NCBI RefSeq assembly: GCF_018446385.1
Contig: NC_055992.1
Location: forward strand, 102,194,947 to 102,258,946
Origin: Zingiber officinale
Lineage: Eukaryota; Streptophyta; Magnoliopsida; Zingiberales; Zingiberaceae
Length of the DNA: 64,000 bases
Reading direction: 5' to 3'
This document shows, piece by piece, positions 1 through 11,345 of this stretch. The first letter of the stretch is position 1; each line of letters opens with the position of its first letter. Under the pieces are notes generated by a model. That model saw only the letters and a list, made by a program, of their open reading frames with translations. It was not told the origin of the DNA and ran no database searches. The translations under genes were made by a program, and so were the position numbers.

Positions 1-1
1 A

Positions 2-112
2 CTCAAATACATTGAGTCCAAATCAAATTTAGCTGACATTTTCACAAAACCATTCTCTGAAAGTGAGTTTAGCAACGTACGTCGAAAATTAGGGATGTGC
101 TCGATAGACTAG
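2..112 (+). CDS. Copia pol C-terminus (RNase H tail), partial
   Basis: Reading frame open from the window edge to a TAG at 110-112. It encodes the end of the Copia RNase H region, including the strongly conserved block ADIFTKPF and ending in RRKLGMCSID. This block closes pol in plant Copia elements. The frame is intact over the 36 visible codons. The remainder of the polyprotein (gag, protease, integrase, reverse transcriptase) is to the left of the window, so whether the element was autonomous is unknown. Confidence 0.85.
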   Translation, partial: LKYIESKSNLADIFTKPFSESEFSNVRRKLGMCSID

Positions 113-1199
113 GATTTTTTTTCAAAAATACTTTCAAAAATGGTTTTATCAAATTATAAGTTAAACTTGTTTGTTTTCAAAACTTTCCATTTTTAGATTT
201 TCAAAAACAGTTTTTGCCTTAGACTAGCTTTGAATCCTTAGAAAGCATGTACCCATAGGACTAGTTTTTGAGCATCTCACCAACACCTTAGGTTTACCTT
301 GCTTGTGCTTGACAAACATAGAAAGGGGTGAGATGCATAGGCCAACTGTCTGGACTTAAGATGCTTATTTCAGTGCATCAGCATAAGTCTGGACGTTAAA
401 TACAACTCAGAGATTAATCAGATTAAGTTCATCAGTCAAGTCAAACACTGACTGCTTATAATCAACTTAATCTGACTAACCAAGTAAAAGCGACTATCTT
501 CTGATAGTTAGTTAGTACCTAATTGGTTAGACAGCTGGTTAAATTTAAGTATCAAGTTCAGGGGGAGAAATTAACTTTGTGTGTTTGAAAAATGCTTTTT
601 AAACTAACTTATGTTTAAACATTAGTTTTAACTAAGTGCTTGAAAGTTTAATCCCACATAATTTTCAAACCATGATTTAAAAGTTGACTATTGAAAATTA
701 AACTTTCCAAATTTAGCTATATCAAATGAGTCTTCAAAATTTATTTTGGCAAATTTAATCTTACCTGTTTAATTTTTGCTTTGTTTTGAAAAATTGAAGT
801 TGAAAATTTACCTGTTGAAAAGAAATTTACCTTTTGAAAAGTTGAAAAACCTGATTTAAAATTTTACACGATTGAAAAGTTAAAACTTGATTAACTTTAA
901 ATTTATACTTTTCAAAATTCAACTTGTTTTTTTTCGTGGACTTAAAAATTATACTTTTATCGTTGAAGCTTGAACCAAACTCAGATATTTTTCAAAGGTT
1001 AGCTGTTATTTTACAGTAACTCTACATTTTGATTGTTTACCTTTGTTTTTTGATGAATGCCAAAGGGGGAGGTTTAGGCGGTTAAGTTAGATAAACCAAA
1101 TTGAAAACACTAAAACTAACTTTAAAACCGATGTACCTGTTTTTTTTGCGTTCTTTCACTAACTTAACCAGGTTGTCATTCCATCAAAAAGGGGGAGAT
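113..1199 (+). other. Sirevirus 3' non-coding region with repeated polypurine tracts
   Basis: AT-rich DNA between pol and the 3' LTR with no convincing reading frame; some Sireviruses carry an env-like ORF here and I see none. Three polypurine-tract-like sites are visible: tcagggggagaaatt near 560, caaagggggaggttt near 1063, and aaaaagggggagat at 1186-1199, directly abutting the LTR. The last is the likely primer for plus-strand synthesis. Many short runs of TTGAAAA and TTTTCAAA occur between 580 and 900. Confidence 0.7.
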
Positions 1200-2230
1200 T
1201 GTTGGTGCGGGTAGCACTAACGGTCTAACCTAAGTTTTGATGAATGACAAATAGGTTAAGTTAGTTTTATTGTTGTCTGACACTTTGATCGAGTGTGCAG
1301 GAGAAGTCCAGACGGGTCGACGGGCTGACCAGATGTCTGGCACGAAGTCCAGCTAGGTCGACGGGCTGACCGGATAGCTGGCGAGAAGTCCAAGCGGGTC
1401 GACGGGCTGACCGGACCCTTGGCGAGAAGTCCAGACGGGTTGACGGGATGACCGGACGTCTGGTAGGTAAGTGAGGTAAGTCACTGGAGGGGAGTGACTG
1501 CGAGGACGCGTTCCCGGGAAGGGAACATTAGGCGTCGATCCGGCTTAGATCCATTTCGGATATCTAAGTCGAGATCGTGACTAGATTCCGGTCTCGGAAA
1601 GACGGAATCTAAGTCATACTAACTTGTGCTAATTCATATTATTATAAAATGTGCTAATAATCTATGTTGCAGGTTATATATTGCCTCGGACTAACTTTGT
1701 TTTGTAGGAAAAGGGAGTTTTCTGGAACAAGGTGGTCCGGGCGCCCGGAAGGCAAATTATATCCAGCCAAGTCGTCGCCACGTGGAGCATCACGGTTTGA
1801 GCAGCTACGTCACATTCCAGGCGCCCGGAAGGAATTCAGGCGCCCGGAGCAACATATAAAAGAAGCCCCAGGCAGGAGCTTCAGGATAAACAATCAATCT
1901 GAGAACTCTTCTACTGCTGGTCTTGCTGCTCTACGTTCCTGCGACGCTGATAAAGCTACGACAAAGTGCTCATTCAGTTTTTAGTTTACTTCTTTGTCGG
2001 TATTATTTTGTTTCATTAGCTTTTTCTGTATTCATATTGTAACTATATTCGAATTGCTAGTGATTGCCCAACGAAAGTGGTCAAGGACCACGGGCCTTCG
2101 AGTAGGAGTCGTCACAGGCTCCGAACGAAGTAAAAAATAACTGTGTTCATTTACTTTTTCGCTGCGTATTTATACTCTTGTTTTTTGAATCGATATTCAC
2201 CCCCCCTCTATCGAATCTAACGGTCCTACA
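1200..2230 (+). repeat. Sirevirus 3' LTR (1,031 bp)
   Basis: Starts TGTTGGTGCGGG directly after the polypurine tract and ends GGTCCTACA. The 5' half (about 1300-1465) holds four imperfect copies of a roughly 40-bp unit with the core GTCGACGGGCTGACCGGA. Three copies of GGCGCCCGGA (about 1739, 1820 and 1838) lie just upstream of a TATA box at 1855. The 106-codon open frame inside this LTR has no homology I recognise and is not called. Confidence 0.85.
1855..1862 (+). promoter_or_regulatory. TATA box of Sirevirus LTR
   Basis: TATAAAAG placed right after the GGCGCCCGG repeats and upstream of a pyrimidine-rich stretch, as expected for the U3/R border of a Copia LTR. The start site itself cannot be fixed by eye. 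Confidence 0.6.
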
Positions 2231-2235
2231 ATTAC
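2231..2235. other. Presumed right target-site duplication of the Sirevirus
   Basis: ATTAC follows the LTR end. It is taken as the 5-bp duplication by position only; its left partner is outside the window. Confidence 0.4.
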
Positions 2236-2678
2236 GATATTATTCTCTTTACTAAAAAGAGCGCATGTTGTGTTCAAATTTAACATCGTACAAATTTTGA
2301 TCTAGACATACCTAATATCTAATCCTGAATTCAACATATGAATTCTAATCTGGCCTTCAACAGGTTCAGTAAATAGTGAATTCATTTACTTCGATCATTT
2401 AACACATAAATGATCTCATCTTGACACAATTATCAAGGTGACCTCAACTTATGGATCTGTCTCTAATTTCAGCTACATAAGTTATTCCATAAGTAATGGT
2501 CTTACCCCTATTTGTACTTAACAAATAGAGATGAATGTCCATATGAGTGAACCAATCTCCACCTGCTAACATGCCCACTGAGATCTTATATGAATGTAAC
2601 AAATACAACATATACACTGAATAAATTATGATAAATGACACAATCAAATCACAAAGTCGGATTATTATTTCAATATTG
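2236..2678 (-). other. 3' flank of element E pol (3' non-coding or start of 3' LTR)
   Basis: Downstream of the E RNase H stop on the minus strand. A purine-rich stretch (reverse of 2552-2570, reading AGCAGGTGGAGATTGG) could be the polypurine tract, which would place the LTR start near 2553. I could not find a matching LTR copy on the right side of the element, so this is unproven. No gene is seen. Confidence 0.35.
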
Positions 2679-4590
2679 TTACATTCTACGAAGTCCTAAA
2701 GACTTTACATGTTCTTTAAATGACTCTTTAGTTATTGGCTTAGTAAAAGGATCTGCAAGCATAGCACGTGTAGGGACATACTCAAGGCTTACTTTTCTTT
2801 TAGCCACAATATTCCTCACAAAATTATATTTAATTTCTATATGTTTGCCTTTGCTGTGATATTTGAGATCCTTGGAAAAAGCTATTGCAACTTGACTATC
2901 ACAATTGACAGTTATATTTTCAAATGCTTTAGGAACCTTCTCAACTAGACTACTTCTTGCACAGCCGCTGAACATGCCACATATTCAGCTTCCATAGTCG
3001 ACAAAGCTACACAAACTTGTTTCTTGCTGTTCCAGGAGATGGCGACACCATTCAGCAAGAATGCATAGTCTTATGTGGATTTTCTATCATCTAAGTCCCC
3101 AGCCCAATCTGCATCTGAATAACCTTTCAGACTCATATATGATCCTTGAAAATAGAAACAATAATCTGCTGTCGCTTTCAGATATCTGAATATCTCTTTT
3201 ACCGCCTTCCAGTGTCTCGGTCCTGGGTTTGATTGGAAGCGACTGACCAAGCCCACAACATAGCTGATATCGAGACGTGTACACAATATAGTGTACATCA
3301 AACTACCAATAGCACTGGCATATCATTTTTTATTCATCTCAGCAATTTCCTCTGGAGTTTAGGACACATACTCTTACTCAAAATAATACCTTTCACAATA
3401 GGTGTATGTTCTACGTTGCAATTTGACATGCTAAAATGATGTAACATCTTATTTATATAAGACTCTTGTGACAGACCCAAAGTCTTTTAGGACTATCTCT
3501 TAAGATCTTCACTCCTAAGATGTATTCAGTTTCTCCCATATCCATTGTATCAAATTGTGATGACAGTCACTTCTTGACTTCATTCACATATACTATGCCA
3601 TTTCAGCTATCAGCATATCATCAACATATAATGATAAAATGACATACTTTCCTTTTTTCATTTTCAGGAAAACACAATGATCCTCATTGATCATCTCGAA
3701 ACCATAAGATAAAATGACTTTGTTAAATCTTATGTTTCATTATCTTGACGCTTGCTTTAGCCCATATATAGACTTTCTAAGTCACATACTTTCTGCTCTT
3801 GGCCTTCAGCAATGAAACCTTCTGGTTGAACCATATAAATTTCTTCGTCAAGATCACCGTTAAGAAAAGTGATTTTTACATCTATTTGATGTAATTCTAA
3901 GTCATAATGTGCCACAAAGGCCAAAATAACTCGTATTAATACAAATTTCACTACGGGAGAAAATGTCTCTTCAAAGTCAATACCCTCCATTTGGGTATAT
4001 CCTTTTGCAACTAAACGAGTTTTGTATCGGTTAATCGATCCATCAGCTTTCCTCTTTATTTTGAGAATCCACTTATTCCCAATAGCCCTTCGGCCCGGAG
4101 GAAGATCGACTAAGTTCCAAACATGATTCTAAATCATGGACTCCATCTCTTCAACCATTGTAGTTTTTCATTTTTCTCTAACTCTACATCCCAATTCTTC
4201 CTCAATGGATTGAGGTTCGTCGTCATCAATTGGAAGTGTAATCAATGCCTCATTCTCAATATCAAACCTCTTCTTAGGTTTGATCTTACGAACACTTCTC
4301 CATAAGTTGGGTTGTTGAGAAGTCAACTCATGACTCGGTATATCGCTCCCACTCGGTTGACTAGACTCAGGTATCCCTTTTGACACCTCACTTGTTGATA
4401 ATATCTCATCCTCCTCAAATAGAGGAACATTTTTATCAACATCTCCTCTGATTGGGAACTCTGTTTCGAGAAAAGTTGCATCTCTCGAATCTATTTCGGA
4501 GATGGTTCCATCTAGTTGTTCACCTATGAAAACATAACCTTTGGAGGTCTCATGATATCTTATAAAGATACATTTCTTACCCCTAGGTCC
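2679..4590 (-). pseudogene. Element E reverse transcriptase and RNase H, broken
   Basis: Copia reverse transcriptase and RNase H on the minus strand, readable only in pieces. Clear blocks: EGIDFEETFSPV and DVKITFLNGDLDEEIYM (3990-3830), which are RT motifs; the GYSDADWAGD RNase H block (about 3100-3135); and the tail MLADPFTKPITKESF ending at 2679. The catalytic YVDD region near 3615-3640 is shifted out of frame and has lost its usual form. Frameshifts and stops separate every block, so no active enzyme can be made. The sequence is clearly divergent from the RT of elements B and G and belongs to a different Copia lineage. Confidence 0.85.
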
Positions 4591-4599
4591 TAGTTTTCC

Positions 4600-5785
4600 A
4601 TATCTATGAGAACTATTATGAACATAAGCAGCTGACCCCTAGGGTCTCAGATTACTTAAATATAGTTTTCTGCCTACCCAACGTTCATATGGGGTAGATG
4701 AAACTGACTTTGAAGGTACTTTGTTAAGTATATAGGTTGTAATTAATAATGCATCTCCCCAATAGGAGATTGGTAAATTAACCTGCGCCATCATAGATCT
4801 AACCATTTCAAGAAGAGTCATATTCCTTCTTTCAACTATCCCATTTTACTGTGAAGTTTCAGGGATTGTCAGTTGTCTTATAATCCCTCTATCATTACAT
4901 ATTATCTTGAACATATCAGACAAATATTCCCCTCCACGGTCAGTGCGTAAAGTCTTAACTTTACATTCCGTTTGATTCTCAACTTCGTTCATATAACGAA
5001 TGAAGTAATCTAATGCTTCAGATTTGTGAGAAATCAAATATACATGCCCGAACCGAGAGAAATCATCAATAAATGTAATGAAATAGGAAGCTCAATGTCT
5101 ATCCTTCACATTCATCATACCACAAATATCCGAATAAATTAACCGCAATGTTGATTCAAATCTAATAGTATTACCAAATGGTTTCCTAGTTATTTTTCCA
5201 GCAAGACAATGCTCACATATAGACAATTGAATCTTAGCCCGAGTGCCTAATAGATCCTCTCTAGACAACTGATTCATACGTTCTTGTCCTATGTGTCCTA
5301 ATCTAGCATGCTAAACCTCATCAGTTATATCTACATCACTAGTTAGAGCAATGTTTGAAAAATAATCATCAATAGCATAATTGACATATAGTTCTACATC
5401 AAGAACCATAAAACCATTTGTTATAAAACCATGTTCAATTGACACTGAGTCAATCTTAAGCTCAACACATCGACTGTAAAAATTAATACAATACCCTAAA
5501 TCAAGAAGACACGTAATGGAAACAAGATTCCGTCGAATTTCAGGAGCATACATGACATCATGTAAAAACAAAACTCTACCACCACGGAGGTTGAGTTTGC
5601 AAGTGTCGACTCCTTTGACTTTAACTCTTGCATTGTTTCGCACATAAATCCACTTATTGCCAGCTGGTACCCAACAGTACTCTACAAATGTAACTCACTC
5701 TCGAGCTACATGGTTGGTTGCTCCCGAATCTATAATCCATAAAGGATAAGAATCAGCTAACAACACTGAGCTAGCAGCAAAATGC
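4600..5785 (-). pseudogene. Element E protease and integrase, broken
   Basis: Minus-strand Copia protease and integrase. The aspartic protease site IDSGATNH is at about 5713-5736. The GAG-pre-integrase region follows (5311-5643), and a zinc-finger remnant (CEHCLAGKITRKPFG) lies near 5170-5220. Integrase core blocks are TDRGGEYLSD (about 4910-4945) and MTLLEMVRSMM...YWGDA (4821-4750), the latter normally following the catalytic Glu. At least four frame breaks occur. The Asp and Glu context is still recognisable, but the gene is dead. Confidence 0.8.
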
Positions 5786-5789
5786 TCAG

Positions 5790-6638
5790 GAAAAGAAGAC
5801 ACACTTGAATTTACCTTTTTCGGCTCAATGCACTCCTGAGCGAAGTGACCCTTCGTATCGCAGTTAAAGCAAGTCAATTTATTTTTACGTTTCTTTCCAG
5901 TCTTCTTTACTATCTTCTTGATTGGGCCCTGTCCCACAGCAGCAGCTTCCCTTTCTTGAACCATTTCTTTTTCATGGATCCAGATGATCCAGCAGAACCT
6001 ACAGTCACATAGGTTTGTCCAGAAATCCTTGCGGATTCAACTCTCTTCGCCTCTAATTCTACATGGCGTGAGACATTAGTGAAAGTCTTGATACTCTCAC
6101 TGTGAGTTAAGGTATGCTTCATAGTTTCCAAGAATCTGAAAGTGAACGAATAACTGCTTGAACCTGTTGTTCATCGGTCAACTCATGACCAGCAGTTTTA
6201 ACCTCCAGAATCATGTTCGACATCTCCCTGAGGTGTTGAACCATTGATACATTTGGCCGCTTCTTGTAGATGTCAAACTTGATTGTCAGCTGTTGAAACT
6301 TGCTCAGACTTACTCCACTGTATTTTTCTTTAAGGGCTACCTAGACTGCATGAGCCGAAAGATACGACTCATACTCAAAAGCTAGGTCGTCTACCATTGA
6401 ACTAATCAATATGCCCTTTACAGTGGAGTCCTTTTTCTTCCATGCCTTATAGGCATGAAGATCTCGTCTGTGTTGTGCAGTGAGACCATTTACAAGTTCT
6501 ACCATAACCTGATTTACAGCCTCCAGAACTTCTTGTTCCTCAAGTACATATTATATCCTTAGGTGTCAGATCTTATAGTTATCCCCATTAAGTTTTTCAT
6601 CCTTGTTGAGTTCAGCTATAATATTTTTGGTTGCCATA
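5790..6638 (-). pseudogene. Element E gag, broken
   Basis: Copia gag starting with MATKNIIAELNK at 6638, followed by a typical NGDNYKIW-like segment, here ending in a stop (near 6570). Further down it keeps the gag helix region around 6131-6500 in several frames and a CCHC zinc knuckle CFNCDTKGHFAQEC at 5830-5871, in the right place just before the protease. The knuckle binds the genomic RNA during packaging in this family. Several frameshifts are present. The start was chosen because it is the only ATG that leads into the conserved N-terminal gag block. Confidence 0.75.
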
Positions 6639-7076
6639 ATTTATCATAAATAAACACATTATTTAACATTCAGTGTAATTCATATGCATGCAATTTATGA
6701 TTGACTCAATATTAATTTGAGTTAGTTTACAAAATCAAGTGACAACAATATTTTCACTCATCATTCGTATGACCAATCAAATCAATATTGATCAATTCTA
6801 TTACATACATCCCAACCAATGAACTAATCATTTATAAAATCATAATTTATTTAATTAAATGAACTGATCATTTAATAAATCATGATGACTTTAATTAAAT
6901 GAACTGATCATTTAATAAAAATGAACTAATCATGCATCATGTCAAGTAAACAACATAAATAAATGAACATATCATTAATTTAAAATTATGCTGCATATTG
7001 TTAATATATAACTGACTGACATGAACGAAATGGACTAAAATTATTCACACATAATGAAAATAACAATAATAGAACT
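6639..7076 (-). other. Spacer between extra ORF and gag of element E
   Basis: About 440 bp, very AT-rich, with repeated ATGAACTGATCATTTAAT-like units on the plus strand between 6820 and 6920. No reading frame. It separates the extra ORF from gag. Confidence 0.5.
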
Positions 7077-7655
7077 CTAGTAAACTAGATAGGCTACTAC
7101 CACTCCCACTAGGACAGACACTAGTGTAGTGGCCAATATTATCCCTTTCAGTCTGGACTCATTTAGGGTAATCTCAAGCAGGACAGCTTTAGGATTCTCT
7201 ATCGGATCCACAATTGAATCCTCTTCTAGATTCTCCACACACTCTCCTGGATCCTCTTCTGATTCATCAGGATCTTCTGAATCCTCCTCAGATTCATCTA
7301 GATCCTCCTCTGGATCTTCAGAATCTTCTGAATCCTCCTCAGATTCATTTGGATCCTCCTCTAGATCTTCAGTGCCCCAATATAAATGAAGTAATTGTCT
7401 GCACATCTTTGAATATGAGATGTGCCCATCATAATCATCCCAAAGTTGGAATGCTATCTGCCTAAGATTTTTCGGCAGTGAATAAACTAGAGCCCATCTT
7501 CTGTGTGTGTCTTGGACTGAAAACTCTTCTCGCTCGAGTTTCTAGAGCAACCAATCAAGCCGACCAATAAGCCATCCGAGTCCTTGAACCGGATCAAAAT
7601 CAAGCTCCTTAATCTCCTCCCAAAGCTCATGTTGTCGTAAATTGTGACTAGCCAT
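7077..7655 (-). pseudogene. Extra acidic ORF with C-terminal membrane helix, upstream of gag in E
   Basis: A 192-codon frame starting MASHNLRQHELWEEIKEL at 7655 and ending VVVAYLVY at 7077, with a single in-frame TAG at codon 38. After the stop the frame continues unbroken for 154 codons. Residues about 95-150 are an acidic repeat of the type ESEEDSEDPDE. The last 25 residues (IILATTLVSVLVGVVVAYLVY) form a single hydrophobic helix, so the product would be tail-anchored. It lies between the primer site and gag on the same strand as E. I do not recognise the family. An extra ORF in this position is unusual for Copia, where accessory ORFs usually follow pol. It could also be a captured host fragment. 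Confidence 0.5.
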
Positions 7656-7844
7656 CTAAAAAATTGTAATTAAATAAGTCAGTACAAAATCGACTAACCA
7701 GTACAAAACCGACTTAATTCAATTTATACAGGCATAGTACCAACATAATCAATCAAGAAAAATAAATCTTCTCGATTTGCAGGAGTCTAAGTCGACTGAC
7801 CCATTGAATCAATTGATTAGGAATTCATATCCTAAGTTTGGTCC
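7656..7844 (-). other. Element E leader, inner part
   Basis: Non-coding leader between the insertion point of element B and the extra ORF. It resumes on the other side of B at 54830. No feature other than AT-richness is seen. Confidence 0.4.
7840..7844. other. Target-site duplication of element B, left copy
   Basis: GGTCC immediately before the B LTR; the identical GGTCC follows the other LTR at 54825-54829. This pair fixes B as one insertion 47 kb long today. Confidence 0.85.
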
Positions 7845-10363
7845 TATTGGTTGCTACTCAGAATATCGTCCTAGTTCCCTTGTACAAAAATTTATACAAG
7901 GATAGAACTATCCTAGCTACCCATGTGTTCTACTAAAGTTAATTTGGATTGCAAACAATGCTTAACATTATTAATCCAAATTCTCTTTAGAAGTTAAACT
8001 TGGATTGGGAACAAAACTTAACATTCTTACTCCAAGTTCAACCGATGTGATCTTCCTAAGTTAAACTATATTACAAAAGTTATCAAATATCTATTTCTAA
8101 GATCAACTTCCAGGTTAAACATAGCGAGGCACTAGGCCTTCTTGGGTATGAGATCATCTACCACTTCCTAGACAAAGCCTTACAGAGAAATTGGATATTT
8201 AACTTCTTACAGTAAACTAGGTTTAACTATAGAGACCTCAATAGAAACACATTATCGAAACATGAAATCGAAAAATAAAATCGATAACAAAAATGATAAC
8301 TTAAATCGATAACCTCTTGTGTTTGGTTTTACAAGATCTATACAAAAGGATGAACTAGTCATGATGCGGAAACCAATAACTAGTTATACCTTTCGGAGCT
8401 TATAGACCTCTTGATCTTCTATTGTATTCCTCTAGCTCCTTCTCTTGAACGTCGTGTGGGAGACAATCTTCCAAGAGGTAGTCCACCCAAGCTTCTTCCA
8501 AAGCTTCAAAGATCCGGCCACCAACTTTCCTCCAAGGGATGCTAGACAAGAGAGCTTCCTTCTCTTCTTCTTCTCCTTCAAGTAGCTGGCCACCAAGAGA
8601 TCTCCACACCAAGATGCCGCTGGCCACCAAGAGGGAAATCAAAGGAAAAGAGAGAAAGAGCAAGGGTCGGCCACCAAGGAAGAATAGAGATGAATAGAAG
8701 AAGTGTTGTTGGGTGAGGCACCCCCTCCTCTTTTATATTCCTTTGTGATTGCAAAAAAGGAAAGTTTTGTAACAAAAATAAAACTTCCTTTTTCTCCTAT
8801 GACATGGTCGGCCATATGCTTATTCTCCAAGCAAGGAAAGATTTTAAACAAAATTAAAATCTCTCTTTTAAAATCCCTTTTGTGGATAGTTATAAAAAGA
8901 ATGTTTTATAAATTAAAATCTCTCTCTTTTAAATCATTTTATGGATATCTATAAAAGATAAGATTTAAAATAAAACATGGTTACAAAAGGAAAGTTTTAT
9001 CAAAAATTAAAATTTTTCTTTCACATTATAGATAACTACAAATAAGGAAAGATTTCAAATCTCTCTTTTATTCCTTTGTAGAAATTTATAAAAGGAAAAA
9101 TTTTAAAATTTTAAACTCTCTTTTAAAACCAATATAAAAGGAAAGTTTTTAACAAAATAAAAACTCCCTTTTATTTCCTTTTATGACTGATCTAAATAAG
9201 AAAAATTTTATATTAAAATCATCCTTTTAAATCCTTTTTATGGATCTCTATAAAAGGAAAGATTTTAAAAAATAAAAACTTCCTTCTCAACATGATGTGG
9301 TCGGCCACTTGCATGGGCACCAAGCAAGGCTTGGCCGGCCCTAGCTTGGGCTCCAAGCTTAGCTTGGTCAGCCCCTTACTTGGTCTCCAAGCAAGGCTTG
9401 GCCGACCCTAACTTGGACCTTAAGAAGCTAGGCTTTGGGTAGATATAAGACTTTATATAAGAGACTATAATAGGGACCTAGAGGAGGAATTGACTTTGGT
9501 CTCCCGATGAGCTTGAGCTTCCCGTGTTCGCCCAGAACACCCAACTCAAGTTCATCAATAATAACTCATACCACTAAAGAGTTATTATTTCACTACCGCA
9601 CCAATCTCATATTACAATATGGGCTCCTTCTTATTATGAGTGTGTTAGTCTCCCTATGTTTAAGATATTGAATGCCCACTAATTAAATGAGTTACTGACA
9701 ACTCACTTAATTAATATCTAGCTCCAAGAGTAGTACCACTCAACCTTATTGTCATGTCAGACTAAGTCCACCTGCCGGGTTTACATGACAATCCTTATGA
9801 GCTTCTCAAGGGGGCATCATCAACCTAGATTACTAGGACACAGTTTCATTCTATAATCAACAACACACCATATAAATAATATCATTTCCCAACTTATCGG
9901 GTCTATTGATTTAATGAGCTAAATCGTACCCTTTGATAAATTAAAGAAATAAATATTAAATATACGTGCTTGTATTATATCATGATTAATAGTACACACT
10001 TCCATAATAATAGAGGTTTTGTTTTTTTATATAGTCAGTATAAAATGAAACTACCTCAAATGGTCCTGCTCAATACACTCATAGTGTACTAGTGTAATTT
10101 ATTAGTCAAGATAAACTAATACCTAATTACACTACAACCACTCCAATGGTTTGTCCCATTCCATCTTAGTTATGAGCAACTATTTATAATTTATAAGGAA
10201 CTGAAAACATGAACTTCTATGTGTGTCCTCACAGCATGTTATCTACAATATAAATTAAACGGATAACTACACTTAGCATAAATGTAGACATTTGATCAAT
10301 GTGATTCTTATTTCAAAATAATTATTTACACAAAAAGCTAGGCTTTTAGTATACATTCCAACA
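7845..10363 (-). repeat. Element B 3' LTR (2,519 bp)
   Basis: On the minus strand it starts TGTTGGAATGTATAC at 10363 and ends GTAGCAACCAATA at 7845 (the usual CA has become TA). A TATAAAAG box on the minus strand is at 8730-8737. Around 9290-9420 lies a cluster of GGCCGGCC and CAAGCAAGGCTTGG dyads. Short open frames inside are not supported. Confidence 0.85.
8730..8737 (-). promoter_or_regulatory. TATA box of element B 3' LTR
   Basis: TATAAAAG on the minus strand. The same box is conserved in the LTRs of element G (34401-34408 and 41363-41370), which supports it as the family promoter. Confidence 0.6.
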
Positions 10364-10385
10364 ATTTTCCACTTATACTAATAGA
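10364..10385 (-). other. Polypurine tract of element B
   Basis: On the minus strand TATAAGTGGAAAATTG directly precedes the LTR start. It matches the AAGTGGGAGATTG tract of element G with two substitutions. Confidence 0.65.
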
Positions 10386-10399
10386 CTATGTTGCCATAT

Positions 10400-11345
10400 A
10401 CCCTGCCATACATCTGATTCCCAACCCCTCAACATGCCCATCAAAAGCTTTTGCCTTTTAGGGCCTTAGTGAAAAGATCTTCCAGGTTATCATCTGATGC
10501 AATCTAAGCGACAATAACTTTTCCTCATTATACGATGTGTCGTATTAGGTGGTACTTGCGCTCTATGTGTTTACTTGCCTTATGGACTTATGGTTCCTTT
10601 GAGTTTACTACTGCACAATTTATCATTACAATAAACTGTAATAATTTTGGGCAAACCAGAAATCACATCTAAGTCCATCATGAAGTTACTGAGCCATACA
10701 ACTTCTATGGCTGCCTCAGAGGTTGCCACCTACTCAGCTTCCACAGTAGAGTCTGAAACACATTTATGCTTAACACTCCTCCACTGTTATGTCTTCACTT
10801 CCTCAAGTAAACACAAAACTCCGAGGTTGACTTACTATTTTCCCTATCTGATTGGAAATCTAAATCCGTGTAAACCACAGGAAGCAAGTTATCTACTTGG
10901 TAAATTAGCATATAATCTCTAGTCCTTCTCAGGTACTTTAATATATGTTTTACGGTAGTCCAATGCCCCTGTCCTAGATTATTTTGATATCTACTAACCA
11001 TGCCCACGGTAAAATAGGTATTTGGTCTCATGCATAACATTGCATACATTAGGCTTCCTACAGCTGAAGCATAAGGAACTGCCTCCATTTCTTCTATCTC
11101 TTTTGATGTCTTCGGAGACATCTCTTTAGATAAAAATACTCCATGCCGAAAAGGTAGAAAACCTTTCTTGGAGTCTTGCATGCTAAAACGAGCTGGGATC
11201 GTATCGATATATGAAGTTTGGGATAAGCACAACATTATCTTCTTGTGATCCCTTATTACTTTGATCCTGAGAATATGTGCACATTCTCCCAAGTCCTTCA
11301 TATCGAATTGCTTGGACAACCATACCCTTACGTCCGACAACACTT
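10400..11345 (-). pseudogene. Element B RT C-terminus and RNase H (copy A)
   Basis: Minus-strand Copia sequence running from the thumb region of RT (SDVRVWLSKQFDMKDLGECA at 11343) through GSLMYAMLC, SRYQNNLGQGHWTTVKHILK and YTDLDFQSD to the pol tail (LFTKALKGKSF near 10445-10480). The first 182 codons are open; beyond about 10795 stops are frequent. The RNase H block that normally reads Y-x-D-A-D-W is altered to YTDLDF. It breaks off at 11345 where LTR S begins. Positions 10925-11345 repeat almost exactly at 20153-20573. Confidence 0.8.
10925..11345 (-). repeat. 421-bp duplicated pol segment, copy A
   Basis: Aligns base for base, without gaps, to 20153-20573. By hand count about 25 of 421 positions differ (near 6%). 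The two copies sit directly on either side of LTR S. Confidence 0.85.

Larger units (their letters stand above)
1..2230 (+). mobile_element. Sirevirus-type Ty1/Copia element, 3' end only
   Basis: The 3' part of a Copia retrotransposon that enters the window from the left: the last codons of pol, about 1.1 kb of AT-rich 3' non-coding DNA, a polypurine tract and a complete 3' LTR. The gggggag tract occurs three times before the LTR (about 561, 1065 and 1190). Repeated polypurine tracts are a known hallmark of plant Sireviruses. The LTR ends in TG...CA and is followed by ATTAC, the presumed right half of the target duplication. The 5' half lies outside, so LTR identity and duplication cannot be checked here. 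Confidence 0.85.

Noticed and set aside
1664..1984. 106-codon frame in the Sirevirus LTR
   Set aside because: Crosses the TATA box and R region; typical chance frame in an LTR.
7129..7389. Serine-rich plus-strand frame
   Set aside because: It is the antisense of the acidic repeat in the minus-strand ORF at 7077-7655.
11341..11345. Standard 5-bp target duplication for LTR S
   Set aside because: CACTT on the left does not match CTTCT on the right; the flanks carry the 421-bp duplication instead.
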